Positions 27,969-37,235 of a stretch of DNA of 64,000 bases are shown piece by piece. The notes beneath the pieces were generated by a model that was not told the origin of the DNA, did not search any database, and saw nothing but the letters and a program-made list of their open reading frames with translations. A program made the position numbers and the translations under genes. How positions within the stretch are numbered: position 1 is the first letter of the stretch; each line of letters opens with the position of its first letter. The stretch is taken from the NCBI GenBank assembly GCA_903918315.1, contig CAIXEA010000010.1, positions 1 through 64,000 of the forward strand, in the 5' to 3' direction. This stretch comes from an uncultured Acetobacteraceae bacterium. GTDB lineage: Bacteria; Pseudomonadota; Alphaproteobacteria; Acetobacterales; Acetobacteraceae.

Positions 27969-28520
27969 TTACGCGGCGTGATGCCGCACGAACGCGGTGT
28001 AGCGATCCATCCAGGTCTGAAGGAACCCGCGGCTTGCTTCGCCGATCGTGCCATCGGCGTTGAACAACCCTTCCTTGTTTTGCAAAAAGACCTCGGGCTG
28101 GCCGAGCGTGGGCACGTCCAGGAAAGCCAGGATGTTGCGCAGGTGCTGTTGCGCCATCGCGGTGCCCGCGGCGCCGGGCGAGATCCCAATAACGCCCGCG
28201 GGCTTGCCGGCCCAGGCGCTTTTTCCATAAGGGCGGGACCCGTGATCGAGCGCATTCTTCAATACGCCAGGAATGGAGCGGTTGTATTCCGGGGTGACGA
28301 ATAGCAGGCCACGGGCGGATGCGATCTGGCTCTTCAGACGCAGCACGGTTTGCGCCTGATTGGCATCGTCGTCCTGATTGTAGAGCGGCAGATCGCCGAT
28401 TTCGACGGTGGTGAAGGCGAAGTCCGCCGGTGCGAGGCCCGCGAGTCCGGCAGCCAGCTTGCGGTTGAACGAGTCGCGGCGAAGGCTGCCGACGATGGTG
28501 GCGATCGTGTACTGGGCCAT
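27969..28520 (-). CDS. NADPH-dependent FMN reductase family protein
   Basis: The 183-aa flavodoxin-fold protein has the FMN phosphate loop VGSLRRDSFNRKL at residues 9-21 and LLFVTPEYNRSIPGVLKNALDH around residue 75. GVIGISPGAAG follows. These are typical of the ChrR/SsuE/azoreductase group. ATG at 28520 has GGAG upstream; a longer in-frame extension is not family-like. It is divergent from a LysR regulator that probably controls it. It may supply reduced flavin or detoxify quinones. Confidence 0.9.
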   Translation of the reverse strand: MAQYTIATIVGSLRRDSFNRKLAAGLAGLAPADFAFTTVEIGDLPLYNQDDDANQAQTVLRLKSQIASARGLLFVTPEYNRSIPGVLKNALDHGSRPYGKSAWAGKPAGVIGISPGAAGTAMAQQHLRNILAFLDVPTLGQPEVFLQNKEGLFNADGTIGEASRGFLQTWMDRYTAFVRHHAA

Positions 28521-28692
28521 GTTTGAACTCCGAATGGTGGGTATGGATATGTCCGATGGGGCGATGCGGTGGCTTGATTGCCGCCCCGCGATCGCCATTG
28601 GTCTGATGCGGCAATCGATAGTCCTTTTCATCAGTGCATGGTATTGACGATTATCGCAGCTTGTCTGTGCGTTAATGCAGAGGTGCCGGACT

Positions 28693-29583
28693 GTGTTGCC
28701 CTGGGATGACCTGCAAAGCTTTCTCGCGATCGCCCGTCATGGCACGCTTTCGGCGGCCGCCCGCGTGCTCGGCGTCCGTCAGACCACCATGGGCCGGCGT
28801 CTGGCCGGCCTGGAAGCGCGGGCTGGTGCCAGGCTACTGGCGAAAACGCCTGGTGGCTTCGTTCTGACCCCTGCCGGAGACGCTATTCTGAGCCACGTCG
28901 AACGGATCGAAGCGGAATCGCTGGCAATCGAAACCCGAATCAGCGGCCGCGACGTCAGGCTGGAAGGTGTGGTGCGGGTCACGACCATCGAAATTCTCTC
29001 GGTCGACGTTATCACGCCCGCCTGTGCTTTGTTGCAACGAGATCATCCAGGCATCGTCGTTGAATGCGTCACCGACTCCCGCAGCCTGAGTCTGACCCGG
29101 CGGGAAGCCGATGTCGCGTTGCGGCTGGTGCGGGTGACCCAGAACGATCTGGCCGTGCGCCGTGTCGGGTCATTGGCCTTTGGCGTTTATGCGTCAGAGG
29201 CGTATCTGGCGCGGCAGGGCGTTCCGGATTTCGCGGCCGGCGCGCCGGGACACCGCACCATCCTCAATCCCTCGGAGGGGATGGAATTGCCGGAAATGAG
29301 CTGGTTCGCGCGGCTGACCCACAAGGCCCAGCCCGCCATCCGGCACAACAACCGCTTCGGCCAACGCGCGGCGGCCGAGGCCGGGATGGGTCTGGCCGTG
29401 CTGTCCCGCTTTATGGGCGACAAGGCAAGGCTGGTGCGCCTTCCCGTGCCCGATCCGATGCCGCCCCGAGACGTGTTCCTGGCCGTCCATCATGACATTC
29501 GCCATATGCCGCGAATTCGGGTGGTGACCGATATGATCGTGGCGGCGATGCGTGGTTCGGCAGCGGTTCTGGCCCCGGCTTAA
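28693..29583 (+). CDS. LysR-family transcriptional regulator
   Basis: The 296-aa regulator has an N-terminal winged helix-turn-helix (WDDLQSFLAIARHGTLSAAARVLGVRQTTMGRRLAGLEARAGARLL) and a periplasmic-binding-like effector domain. GTG at 28693 is preferred because AGAGG stands nine bases upstream; an ATG at 28675 has no ribosome site. It is divergent from the FMN reductase gene, its likely target. Its stop overlaps the stop of the convergent isomerase gene through the shared TTAA at 29580-29583. Confidence 0.9.
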   Translation: MLPWDDLQSFLAIARHGTLSAAARVLGVRQTTMGRRLAGLEARAGARLLAKTPGGFVLTPAGDAILSHVERIEAESLAIETRISGRDVRLEGVVRVTTIEILSVDVITPACALLQRDHPGIVVECVTDSRSLSLTRREADVALRLVRVTQNDLAVRRVGSLAFGVYASEAYLARQGVPDFAAGAPGHRTILNPSEGMELPEMSWFARLTHKAQPAIRHNNRFGQRAAAEAGMGLAVLSRFMGDKARLVRLPVPDPMPPRDVFLAVHHDIRHMPRIRVVTDMIVAAMRGSAAVLAPA

Positions 29584-30194
29584 CCTCCACCTTGTCCGAT
29601 GATGGCCTCCTCCACCTCCCGCAGGCGATCTTTGCCGAAATAAATGTCATCGCCGACGAAGAATGTGGGGGAGCCGAAACAGCCGCGTGCCACGGAGGCT
29701 TCGGTATTGGCGATCAACTGCGCCTTCACCACCGGATCCTCCGCGCGTGCGAGGATCGCGGTCCCGTCGAGCCCAGAGGAATCGAGCGCCGCACGGATGA
29801 TCTCCGGCTCATCCATCTTCTTCGGTTGTTCCCACATATGGTGATAAACGGCCTCGACGTAGGCCGGCAGAAACCCATCCATCGCCGCCGCCACCGCGCC
29901 GCGCATGAGGCGGAGGGTATTCACCGGGAAAAACGGGTTGCGCTGGTATTCTGTGATCGCATGCCGCCGGAGAAACCGTTGCATTTCCAAGCGTTCATAG
30001 TCCAGCTTGTTCGTGATGCCGGCAAAGGCCTCCGACGGCGAACGGTTGCCGGTTGCTTTGAACACGCCCCCCAACAGGATCGGCACATAGGCAAATGAAG
30101 CGCCGGTGCGCGCTTCAATCGCAGGGATCACACGATGCGACAGATAGGCGTTGGGGCTGCCGAAATCGAAATGAAATTCAACGGTCCGGGTCAT
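29580..30194 (-). CDS. 2-hydroxychromene-2-carboxylate isomerase-like protein (DsbA/GST-kappa fold)
   Basis: The 204-aa thioredoxin-fold protein begins VEFHFDFGSPNAYLSHRVIPAIEARTG. The catalytic Ser of this family lies in FGSPNAY, with YVPILLGGVF, PFFPVNTLRLMRGAVAA and GSPTFFVGDDIYFGKDRL downstream. HCCA isomerases act with glutathione in naphthalene-type degradation; others act on different substrates. It follows the crotonase gene by 17 nt on the same strand, suggesting co-transcription in a catabolic unit. Confidence 0.88.
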   Translation of the reverse strand: MTRTVEFHFDFGSPNAYLSHRVIPAIEARTGASFAYVPILLGGVFKATGNRSPSEAFAGITNKLDYERLEMQRFLRRHAITEYQRNPFFPVNTLRLMRGAVAAAMDGFLPAYVEAVYHHMWEQPKKMDEPEIIRAALDSSGLDGTAILARAEDPVVKAQLIANTEASVARGCFGSPTFFVGDDIYFGKDRLREVEEAIIGQGGG

Positions 30195-30211
30195 GCTGCG
30201 ATCCTGTCCGT

Positions 30212-30994
30212 TCAGCGGCCTTTGAACACCGGCTTGCGCTTCTCCTTGAACGCGGCAACCGCTTCGCGATGGTCCTCGGTCTGGGAGCAGCGGGCCTGAT
30301 TATAGGCCTCCAGGTCCAAGACGGTGGCGAAGCTCTCCGTCTCCGCGGCGAACAGGTTGCGCTTGATGCCAGCGATCGCGACCTGCGGCATGGCGGCGAT
30401 CCGGCGGGCCATGTCCATCGTGGTGGAGAGCAGCGCGTCGTCATCAACGACCTTGTTGAGGAGACCGAGGTTCAACGCGTCATCAGCGCCGACCATATCG
30501 GGGAGGAAAAACAACTCGCGGGCCTTGGCGGTGCCGACGAGGCGGGTCAGCGTCCAGGTGCCGCCCCAATCGCCGGACAGACCGATTTTGAGGAATGCGG
30601 TCATGAAGCGAGCGGATTTGCCGCCCACGCGCATGTCCGCGGCCAGGGCCATGCTCATGCCGGCGCCGGCGGCGACGCCGTTGATCATGCCGATGATGAC
30701 TTTGGGATGCTTGCGCATCGCCATCGGGATGGTGTTGGAGAACTGGATGCCCCGCGCCCGGGCCTCATAGCCGCGATCCGCACGCTCTCCCATGCCCTTG
30801 ACGTCGCCGCCGGATGAAAAGGCGCGGCCGGCGCCGGTGATGATGATGCAGCCGACATCGGGGTCTTCAGCGGCGCGCGCCATGGCGTCGAGCAGGCCGT
30901 TGCGGATGTCCATGGACAGCGCGTTCAGCGCCTCCGGCCGGTTCAGGGTCAGCGTCAGGACGCCGTCTTCGCGATGTTCCAACAGATCGGGCAT
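30212..30994 (-). CDS. Enoyl-CoA hydratase/isomerase family protein
   Basis: The 260-aa crotonase-fold protein has the oxyanion-hole segments GAGRAFSSGGDVKGMG and GMINGVAAGAGMSMALAADMRV. The second catalytic position reads GLSGDWGGTWTLTRLVG, with Asp where many hydratases have Glu. That resembles PaaG-type epoxyphenylacetyl-CoA isomerases and other isomerases more than simple hydratases. It is the first gene of a two-gene unit with the HCCA isomerase-like gene and divergent from the LLM gene. Confidence 0.88.
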   Translation of the reverse strand: MPDLLEHREDGVLTLTLNRPEALNALSMDIRNGLLDAMARAAEDPDVGCIIITGAGRAFSSGGDVKGMGERADRGYEARARGIQFSNTIPMAMRKHPKVIIGMINGVAAGAGMSMALAADMRVGGKSARFMTAFLKIGLSGDWGGTWTLTRLVGTAKARELFFLPDMVGADDALNLGLLNKVVDDDALLSTTMDMARRIAAMPQVAIAGIKRNLFAAETESFATVLDLEAYNQARCSQTEDHREAVAAFKEKRKPVFKGR

Positions 30995-31118
30995 AGGTTC
31001 CTCCGTTTGGTCCCGTCATGGTCGGGCTTGACCAACCATCTCATGAGAACAGCGCATGGCAAAGCCTTGGCGGGCGCTTGCCTTGGTTGCACCATCCGGA
31101 AAACGGAGGAACCCAGTC

Positions 31119-32105
31119 ATGGCCCTGACCCTCGATACCCGCCTGCGCATCGGCATCCAGACCATCCATCGCCGCACGGAACCCGCGACCGGCCCGTGGG
31201 CGCCGCGGATCGACGAACTGGTGGAACTGGTGCGGCTGGTGGATCGCTGCGGCTATGAGTCGCTCTGGGCGGGGGATCATATTTCGTTCGCGATCCCCAT
31301 CCTTGATCCGCTGCTGCAACTCGCCCAGGCGGCGGTGGTGAGCCGGCGGCTGACGCTGGGGACTTCGGTGTTGCTGCTGCCGCTGCGCCACCCGACGCCG
31401 GTGGCAAAACAGGTGTTGACGCTCGATCACCTGACGGAAGGGCGGTTCATCTTCGGCGTCGGGGTTGGCGGTGAATTCCCCCGCGAATACGCCGCCTGCG
31501 ACGTGCCGCACAATGAACGCGGCGCCCGGTTGGCGGAGGGCGTGCAGGTCGTGCGCAAGTTCTTCTCCGGTGAGCCCGTCAGCCACCAGGGGAAATTCTA
31601 CGGCCCGTTCGAGGATATCCCAATGCTGCCGGGCCCGCGCCAGGCCGGTGGCCCGCCGATTTGGTTTGCTGGACGCAAACCAGCGGCGCTGCGGCGTATC
31701 GGCCGGCTGGGCGACGGATTCCTGGCCTACGTCATCTCCCCCGCCATGTACCGCGACGCGTTGCATACGATCGGGGAGGCCGCGGCGGCGGCCGGGCGGG
31801 CGGAGGTCCCTTTCGGTACCGGGCATCTGCTGTTCACCCGCCTGGACGTCGACTACGAAACCGCGCTGGACCGCGCGACGGAAACGCTCAGCGTTCGCTA
31901 CGCCATGGATTTTCGAAAAGCCGCCGCGCGCTACTGCGCCTTGGGCACCCCGCGACAGGTGGCGGATCGCATTCGGGAGTTCCATGCCGCGGGGGTGCGG
32001 CATGTGGTGCTGGATCTGCTTGGCCCCTACGAGCAGCGCAACCGGCAGATTGAATGGTTCGCCGCCGAGGCCATGCCGTTGCTGGCGGACCTGATGGCGG
32101 GTTAG
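31119..32105 (+). CDS. LLM-class flavin-dependent oxidoreductase
   Basis: The 328-aa luciferase-like TIM-barrel protein starts at the ATG at 31119, which has GGAGG upstream; an earlier in-frame ATG lacks one. Features are CGYESLWAGDHISF, LTLGTSVLLLPLRHPTPVAKQVLTLDHLTEGRFIFGVGVGGEFP and PPIWFAGRKPAALRRIGRLGDGFL. LLM enzymes use FMN or F420. The cofactor and substrate are not determined. It begins a five-gene run with FAH, barrel, esterase and SDR genes. Confidence 0.88.
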   Translation: MALTLDTRLRIGIQTIHRRTEPATGPWAPRIDELVELVRLVDRCGYESLWAGDHISFAIPILDPLLQLAQAAVVSRRLTLGTSVLLLPLRHPTPVAKQVLTLDHLTEGRFIFGVGVGGEFPREYAACDVPHNERGARLAEGVQVVRKFFSGEPVSHQGKFYGPFEDIPMLPGPRQAGGPPIWFAGRKPAALRRIGRLGDGFLAYVISPAMYRDALHTIGEAAAAAGRAEVPFGTGHLLFTRLDVDYETALDRATETLSVRYAMDFRKAAARYCALGTPRQVADRIREFHAAGVRHVVLDLLGPYEQRNRQIEWFAAEAMPLLADLMAG

Positions 32106-32131
32106 GCTGGGTCATCAAATCGGAGGAAACC

Positions 32132-33055
32132 ATGAAACTCGCGTTTTTCAATGACTTCGTGCTTGGCGTCGTCAAGGGCGACAGCATCGTCGACGTCTCC
32201 GCCGCGGTGGCCGATGTGCCGCATACCGGCCCGGGCGATCTGATGAGCAACCTGATCGCCAATTTCGGCGCCTATCGCGGCAAGATCGAGGCGGCCGCTG
32301 CCGCCGGCGCCGGCGTGCCGGTTTCCAGCGTGCGCATACGCCCGCCGGTGCCCAAGCCCGGCAACATCGTCTGCATGGCCGTGAATTACATGGAAAACGG
32401 CACCCTGCCGAAGAAGCCGCAGATCAACGCCTTCCACAAAGCCGCCACCGCGATCATCGGGCCGGGCGACACGATGGTGCTGCCGGACGAACCCGCGACG
32501 ATCTTTGAGGGCGAGGCCGAAATGGCGCTCGTGATCTCCAAACGCGCCGACAAGGTGAAGGCAGCGGACGCGTTCGACCACATCTTTGGCTACATGAATT
32601 TCATTGACGGCTCGGCGCGCGGCCTGGCCTCGGGCGGGTTCTTCGCGATGAAGTCCCGCGCGACCTTCGCCCCGATCGGGCCGTATCTCGTGACGGCGGA
32701 TGAAATCGCGGACCCGCAGAACCTGGATGTGAAGCTGACGGTGAACGGGGAGGTGAAACAGGACTTCAACACCTCCGATATGGCGCATCAGATCGCGCGT
32801 TGCATTGAGTGGGTGTCGTCCGTGCATGTGCTGGAACCTGGCGATATCCTCGCCACCGGCACCAACCATCGCGGCCTGTCCAGCTTCATGGATGGCGACG
32901 TGGTGACGTTGGAAGTGCAGGGCCTGGGCAAGCTGGTGTTCAATGTGAAGGATGATCTGAAGCGCACTTGGTCGCGCGAGACGCGGCAGGATCGCAAGGA
33001 GAAGGGGCTGGAAGGCCCAACGAACCAGCTCACCGGCAAATACGCGGCGGGCTGA
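32132..33055 (+). CDS. Fumarylacetoacetate hydrolase family protein
   Basis: The 307-aa product has a C-terminal FAH fold. The metal ligands are in FEGEAEMALVISKRADKV (Glu-x-Glu) and further Asp in GYMNFIDGSARGL; MKSRATFAPIGPYLV and ILATGTNHRGLSSFMDGDVV follow. Members hydrolyse or decarboxylate acylpyruvates and 2-oxo-enoic acids at the end of aromatic catabolism. CGGAGG precedes the ATG. The next small gene starts one base after its stop. Confidence 0.9.
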   Translation: MKLAFFNDFVLGVVKGDSIVDVSAAVADVPHTGPGDLMSNLIANFGAYRGKIEAAAAAGAGVPVSSVRIRPPVPKPGNIVCMAVNYMENGTLPKKPQINAFHKAATAIIGPGDTMVLPDEPATIFEGEAEMALVISKRADKVKAADAFDHIFGYMNFIDGSARGLASGGFFAMKSRATFAPIGPYLVTADEIADPQNLDVKLTVNGEVKQDFNTSDMAHQIARCIEWVSSVHVLEPGDILATGTNHRGLSSFMDGDVVTLEVQGLGKLVFNVKDDLKRTWSRETRQDRKEKGLEGPTNQLTGKYAAG

Positions 33056-33056
33056 G

Positions 33057-33368
33057 ATGGCCGCAGCCTGGCTCGTGGTGCGCGCGACTGTTGCGAATTC
33101 AGCAGATCGCGCGCGGTTCGATCAGTGGTACCGAGAGGAACATCTGCCGGACGCCATGAAGGCGTTTGGCGTGTCCTCGGCCTGGCGGGGCTGGAGCCAG
33201 CAGGATCCGGCCGTGCATTGCGCGCATTACCGGTTCGAGTCGGTCGAGCGCTTGCAGACCATGGCGTCCGGCCCGGAAATCGCCGCCCTGATCGCCGAGT
33301 TCGACCGCTGGTGGCTGGGCAAAGTCATCCGGACCCGGGAAATCCTTGTCGTTGCTGATGAGGTCTGA
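33057..33368 (+). CDS. Dimeric alpha-beta barrel (EthD-like) protein
   Basis: The 103-aa product begins AWLVVRATVANSADRARFDQWYREEHLPDAMKAFG. The WY-x2-EHLPDA motif is typical of small ferredoxin-like dimeric barrels of the EthD/DUF4286 type, often found in catabolic operons. No catalytic residue can be named. It starts one base after the FAH gene stop, so the two are co-translated. Confidence 0.75.
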   Translation: MAAAWLVVRATVANSADRARFDQWYREEHLPDAMKAFGVSSAWRGWSQQDPAVHCAHYRFESVERLQTMASGPEIAALIAEFDRWWLGKVIRTREILVVADEV

Positions 33369-33470
33369 TCCCCGCTCGCCCCCCGGTATCGTCTGAACCT
33401 GCCCTGATCGGCCGCTGCCTTGACGTGTGCGCCGGACTGGTCACCCTGTCGGTATCGACAGGGGGAAACC

Positions 33471-34361
33471 ATGGCAGATCCAGAAATCGCCGCCTTGCGG
33501 GCGGTCATCGCCAGCCGCACACGGGCGACCGAAATCGCGCAGATGCGCAAGGATATCGACGCGCGCGGGCTGAACTTCGGCCTTGCGTCCGATGTGACGG
33601 TGGAGCCGGTTTCCGCCAACGGCGTCCGCGCCGAATGGACGGCCACACCGAGGGCCGATGCGTCCAGGGCTATTTTGTATTTGCACGGCGGCGGCTACGT
33701 CATCGGCTCCCTCGACAGTCACCGCCACGTGGTGTCTGAGGCCGGGCGCGCGGCGGGCTGCCGCACGCTGGCGATCGACTACCGCATGGCGCCGGAGCAT
33801 CCCTTCCCCGCCGCGGTTGAGGATTCCATCGCGGCCTACCGCTTCCTTCTTGATAGCGGCATCGCGGCGAAGAACATCGCGATCGCCGGCGACAGTGCTG
33901 GCGGCGGGCTGGTTGTCGGTGCGATCCTGGCGATCCGCGATGCCGGATTGGCGCTGCCGGGCTGCGCCTGGTGCATCTCCCCCTGGGGGGATATGGAGGC
34001 TTTGGGCCAGTCCTTCACCGACCGTGCCGCGACCGACCCGACCGTGCAGGCCCCCACGATCCGCTTTATGGCGGAAACCTATCTGGCCGGAGCCGATCCG
34101 CGGCATCCGCATGCCGCACCGCATTATGGCGATCTGCGGGGGCTGCCACCGATGCTGATTCAGGTCGGAGCCTGTGAGACGCTGCTCGATGACTCCATTC
34201 AGCTCGCCCGCGCGGCGGGGATCGCCGATGTGATCGTAAACCTGCAAATCTGGCCGGAGATGATCCACGTCTGGCACCTGTACCACCCTGTTCTCGCCGC
34301 CGGTAAGCGCGCCATCGCGTCCGGCGGGTCTTTCGTGCGTTCCACCTTGCAAGGAGCCTGA
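33471..34361 (+). CDS. Alpha/beta hydrolase, hormone-sensitive-lipase family
   Basis: The 296-aa esterase carries the HSL oxyanion motif HGGG (LYLHGGGYVIGSLDSHRHV), nucleophile motif GDSAGGGL, and late Asp and His regions (GACETLLDDS, MIHVWHLYHP). These are complete for a serine hydrolase. ATG at 33471 follows GGGGG; an earlier in-frame ATG is less likely. It ends 3 nt before the SDR gene. It may open an ester or lactone in the surrounding pathway. Confidence 0.88.
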   Translation: MADPEIAALRAVIASRTRATEIAQMRKDIDARGLNFGLASDVTVEPVSANGVRAEWTATPRADASRAILYLHGGGYVIGSLDSHRHVVSEAGRAAGCRTLAIDYRMAPEHPFPAAVEDSIAAYRFLLDSGIAAKNIAIAGDSAGGGLVVGAILAIRDAGLALPGCAWCISPWGDMEALGQSFTDRAATDPTVQAPTIRFMAETYLAGADPRHPHAAPHYGDLRGLPPMLIQVGACETLLDDSIQLARAAGIADVIVNLQIWPEMIHVWHLYHPVLAAGKRAIASGGSFVRSTLQGA

Positions 34362-34364
34362 ACC

Positions 34365-35276
34365 ATGGATGTTCGTTATGACGACCGGGTCGCGATCGTA
34401 ACCGGTGCCGGCGCCGGCCTCGGCCGTTGCCATGCGCTGCTGCTGGCCTCCCGCGGGGCCAAAGTGGTGGTGAACGATCCTGGCGGATCGGTGGACGGCA
34501 CGGGCGGGGCCAATGCCGCGGCCGATCGTGTGGTCGCGGAAATCCGTGCTGCCGGTGGTGAGGCGGTCGCCAGCTATGCCTCGGTCGCGGACGAGAAAGC
34601 CGCCCAGAGCATCATCGACACCGCTGTGAATACCTGGGGCCGGCTCGACATCCTGGTCAACAACGCCGGCATCCTGCGCGACAAAGCGTTCAACAACATG
34701 TCGATGGAGGACTACGAATTCGTCAATCAGGTCCACCACTTCGGCACGGCTTACTGCATCAAGGCGGCCTGGCCGATCATGCGCAAGCAGCAGTATGGGC
34801 GGATCGTGGTGACGACATCGGGATCCGGCACGGTCGGCAATTTCGGCCAGGCCAATTACGGCGCGGCGAAGATGGCGGTGAACGGGCTGATCAACGTGCT
34901 GCGGTTCGAGGGGGCTAAATACAACATCCGGCTGAACGCGATCTCCCCATCGGCTTACACCCGCATGACTGAGTCCCTGCTGCCGCCAGATATCGCACCC
35001 TGGATGAAGCCAGAGCTGGTGTCGCCGATGGTCGCCTGGCTGTGCAGTGAGGAATGCGACCAGAATGGTGAGATCATGGCCGCCACCGCCGGCGGTTACG
35101 CCCGGGTGCAGTATTTCGTGACCGAAGGCGCCCAGTTCGATCCGGCCGAACCGGTGACGATTGAGATGGTGCGGGACTCATTGGGATCCATCCGTGATTT
35201 GTCAAATGTCAAACCATATTTCGGCATGATGGGCAACGTGGTGGAGAAATTGCGGGAGATGGGCCGGATCAAGTAG
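34365..35276 (+). CDS. SDR oxidoreductase, MFE-2 hydroxyacyl-CoA dehydrogenase-like
   Basis: The 303-aa protein has TGAGAGLGRCHALLLASRGAKVVVNDPGG, the extended NDPGG/DGTGG loop of peroxisomal MFE-2-type 3-hydroxyacyl-CoA dehydrogenases. ILVNNAGILRDKAFNNMS, catalytic Ser in VVTTSGSGTVGNFG and YxxxK in ANYGAAKMAV are intact. The C-terminal extension (YFVTEGAQFDPAEPVTIEMV) is typical of the group. It would oxidise a hydroxyacyl-CoA in side-chain beta-oxidation. A strong hairpin follows. Confidence 0.88.
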   Translation: MDVRYDDRVAIVTGAGAGLGRCHALLLASRGAKVVVNDPGGSVDGTGGANAAADRVVAEIRAAGGEAVASYASVADEKAAQSIIDTAVNTWGRLDILVNNAGILRDKAFNNMSMEDYEFVNQVHHFGTAYCIKAAWPIMRKQQYGRIVVTTSGSGTVGNFGQANYGAAKMAVNGLINVLRFEGAKYNIRLNAISPSAYTRMTESLLPPDIAPWMKPELVSPMVAWLCSEECDQNGEIMAATAGGYARVQYFVTEGAQFDPAEPVTIEMVRDSLGSIRDLSNVKPYFGMMGNVVEKLREMGRIK

Positions 35277-35292
35277 GGTTGTTTCGTCTGAG

Positions 35293-35324
35293 TTTTGGGG
35301 GAAATGAGAAAATTTCCCCCAAAA
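35293..35324. terminator. Perfect 13-bp hairpin after the SDR gene
   Basis: TTTTGGGGGAAAT and ATTTCCCCCAAAA form a perfect stem with loop GAGAAA, 17 nt after the SDR stop. There is no downstream U-run on the plus strand, so termination may be partial, or the palindrome may serve as a binding site. Confidence 0.6.
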
Positions 35325-35424
35325 TGATGGAGCACTGATACCACTAGTTGCCATATTTTGCCTTAATGAGACGTTTTTGCAACGCAGGGTTGCCTCATTT
35401 CGTGAAATCCGATAGGCAACGGGG

Positions 35425-37227
35425 ATGCGAGAGAACGGTCACACGCTCTCCCGCCTCCCATGTGCCCGTGTGCTGTTTGCCGGGGCCATGATTCTCACGG
35501 GCGCGCTGGCGCCCGTTGTGCACGCCGAGGTGCCAGAATCACGGGTGGCTGGACGAGCCGGTCCACGGATTTATCCGACGGACGTTACGCACCCACAGTC
35601 ACCGGCCGAAGAGGTCGCGCTGCTGAACCCCCATATCACCCTCCAGGGTGAAAGGGCGCAGATCAACGCACCGCGCCCGCTCGACCCGGGGGAGGCCGCG
35701 CAGACCCGCCGGGTGTTCGCGTTGCAGGCGCGCGGGAAATTGGCCGAGGCCTCGGCCGCGACCGATGATCTGCATGATCCGCTGTTGTTGGCGTCCATTC
35801 TGGCGGATCGCTATTTGGGGCGGTTCCATCGGGTTACGCCAGCCGAGTTGACGGATTGGCTGGCGGCCAACGGGGATCACCCGGACGCGCCCGCGATCCA
35901 CGCCTTGCTGCTGCGGCGACTTCCGAAAGGGGCAGACGCCCCACCGCCACCATCGGTCGACGCGCTCGCCAATCCGGCCGAACCGGACACATTGCCAGAA
36001 GACCTGATCCCCCGTGATCGGGCTCAGACCGATGAACCGGCGCCGCATGGCCGCGCGGATGCCGCCCGCGCCGCCTTCGTGCACAACAAGGATGACGACG
36101 CCTGCCGCATCGCCACGGCTGTGGTTCGCCAGAAGCAGGCCGAGGCGACGAGTGGTGAGGCCGCCTATGTCGGTGGTCTGGCAGCCTGGCGGCTGGATCG
36201 CACGGACGATGCCCGGACCCTGTTCGTCGCGGCGGCTGACGCGCAGGACGCGTCCCCTCGTTTGCGGGCCGCGGCCACGTTCTGGGCTTACCGCGCCAGC
36301 CGTCGCATTGGTGACACCCATGCCGCATTGGTCTGGCTGCGCCGCGCCGCGGAAGAGCGCCGTACCCTGCATGGGTTGATCGCGCGCCGGTTGCTGGGGC
36401 TTGATACCGGCATTCAGCCCAGTTTCGCACTCCTGAGCGTGGCCGACATGGATGCCATCGCCGCCACGAAGCTGGGGCGGCTCGGTTTCGCGCTGCTCCA
36501 GGTTGGTCAGACCGACAAGGCCGAGGCCGCGTTCCGCGCCTTGTGGCCGGAGATCAGAAATAAGCCCGCGCTGGCGCGATCGCTGCTGCTGGTCGCATCT
36601 GGCACCGGGCTGACTGACTTCGCCGCGCAACTGGCGACGTTGGTGCAGGCGGTTGATGGCCGGGCCCAGGACGAATTGCGTTTCCCGGTGCCGCGCCTGC
36701 GTCCCGCGGCGGGTTTTCAGGTCGATCCGGCGCTGGTGTACGCACTGACCCGGTTGGAGTCGAACTTCGACCCCAAGGTTGTCTCCCCGGCTGGGGCCCG
36801 CGGGCTGATGCAAATCATGCCCATTACCGCCCGCTCGGTCACCGGCAATGCCTCCTTTCCCGTCGATCGGCTGCATGATCCCGCGTTGAACCTGGATCTC
36901 GGGCAGCGCTACGTAGCCTCATTGTCCCGCATGGATGATATTGGGGAGGATCTGTTGCGGGTGCTCGCCGCCTATAACTCCGGTGCCACCAGCTTCCAGC
37001 GATGGAGTGCCGATATCCGCGATGATGGTGATCCGCTTTTGTTCATCGAGGCGATCCCCAAGGATGAGACCCGGGCCTTCGTCGCGCATACGCTGATTTA
37101 TAGCTGGATCTACGCCGCCCGGCTGCACCTGCCCGCGACCAGCCTCGACGAACTGGCTGCCGGGGAATTCCCGCGCTTCACGCCGATCGTGGACGAGGGC
37201 ACAGTGGGATCGACGACGACCCAATAG
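35425..37227 (+). CDS. slt: Soluble lytic murein transglycosylase
   Basis: A 600-aa exported enzyme that cleaves peptidoglycan with 1,6-anhydro product formation. A signal peptide (VLFAGAMILTGALAPVVHA) precedes a long alpha-helical, TPR-like superhelix (about residues 70-400). The C-terminal SLT goose-lysozyme domain has catalytic Glu in TRLESNFDPKVVSPAGARGLMQIMPITA and VLAAYNSGATSFQRW. It stands 8 nt before moaB. Confidence 0.92.
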   Translation: MRENGHTLSRLPCARVLFAGAMILTGALAPVVHAEVPESRVAGRAGPRIYPTDVTHPQSPAEEVALLNPHITLQGERAQINAPRPLDPGEAAQTRRVFALQARGKLAEASAATDDLHDPLLLASILADRYLGRFHRVTPAELTDWLAANGDHPDAPAIHALLLRRLPKGADAPPPPSVDALANPAEPDTLPEDLIPRDRAQTDEPAPHGRADAARAAFVHNKDDDACRIATAVVRQKQAEATSGEAAYVGGLAAWRLDRTDDARTLFVAAADAQDASPRLRAAATFWAYRASRRIGDTHAALVWLRRAAEERRTLHGLIARRLLGLDTGIQPSFALLSVADMDAIAATKLGRLGFALLQVGQTDKAEAAFRALWPEIRNKPALARSLLLVASGTGLTDFAAQLATLVQAVDGRAQDELRFPVPRLRPAAGFQVDPALVYALTRLESNFDPKVVSPAGARGLMQIMPITARSVTGNASFPVDRLHDPALNLDLGQRYVASLSRMDDIGEDLLRVLAAYNSGATSFQRWSADIRDDGDPLLFIEAIPKDETRAFVAHTLIYSWIYAARLHLPATSLDELAAGEFPRFTPIVDEGTVGSTTTQ

Positions 37228-37235
37228 GAGGTCCC

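Noticed and set aside
29580-29583. Overlapping convergent stops sharing TTAA
   Set aside because: A neat coincidence of gene packing; no function is implied.
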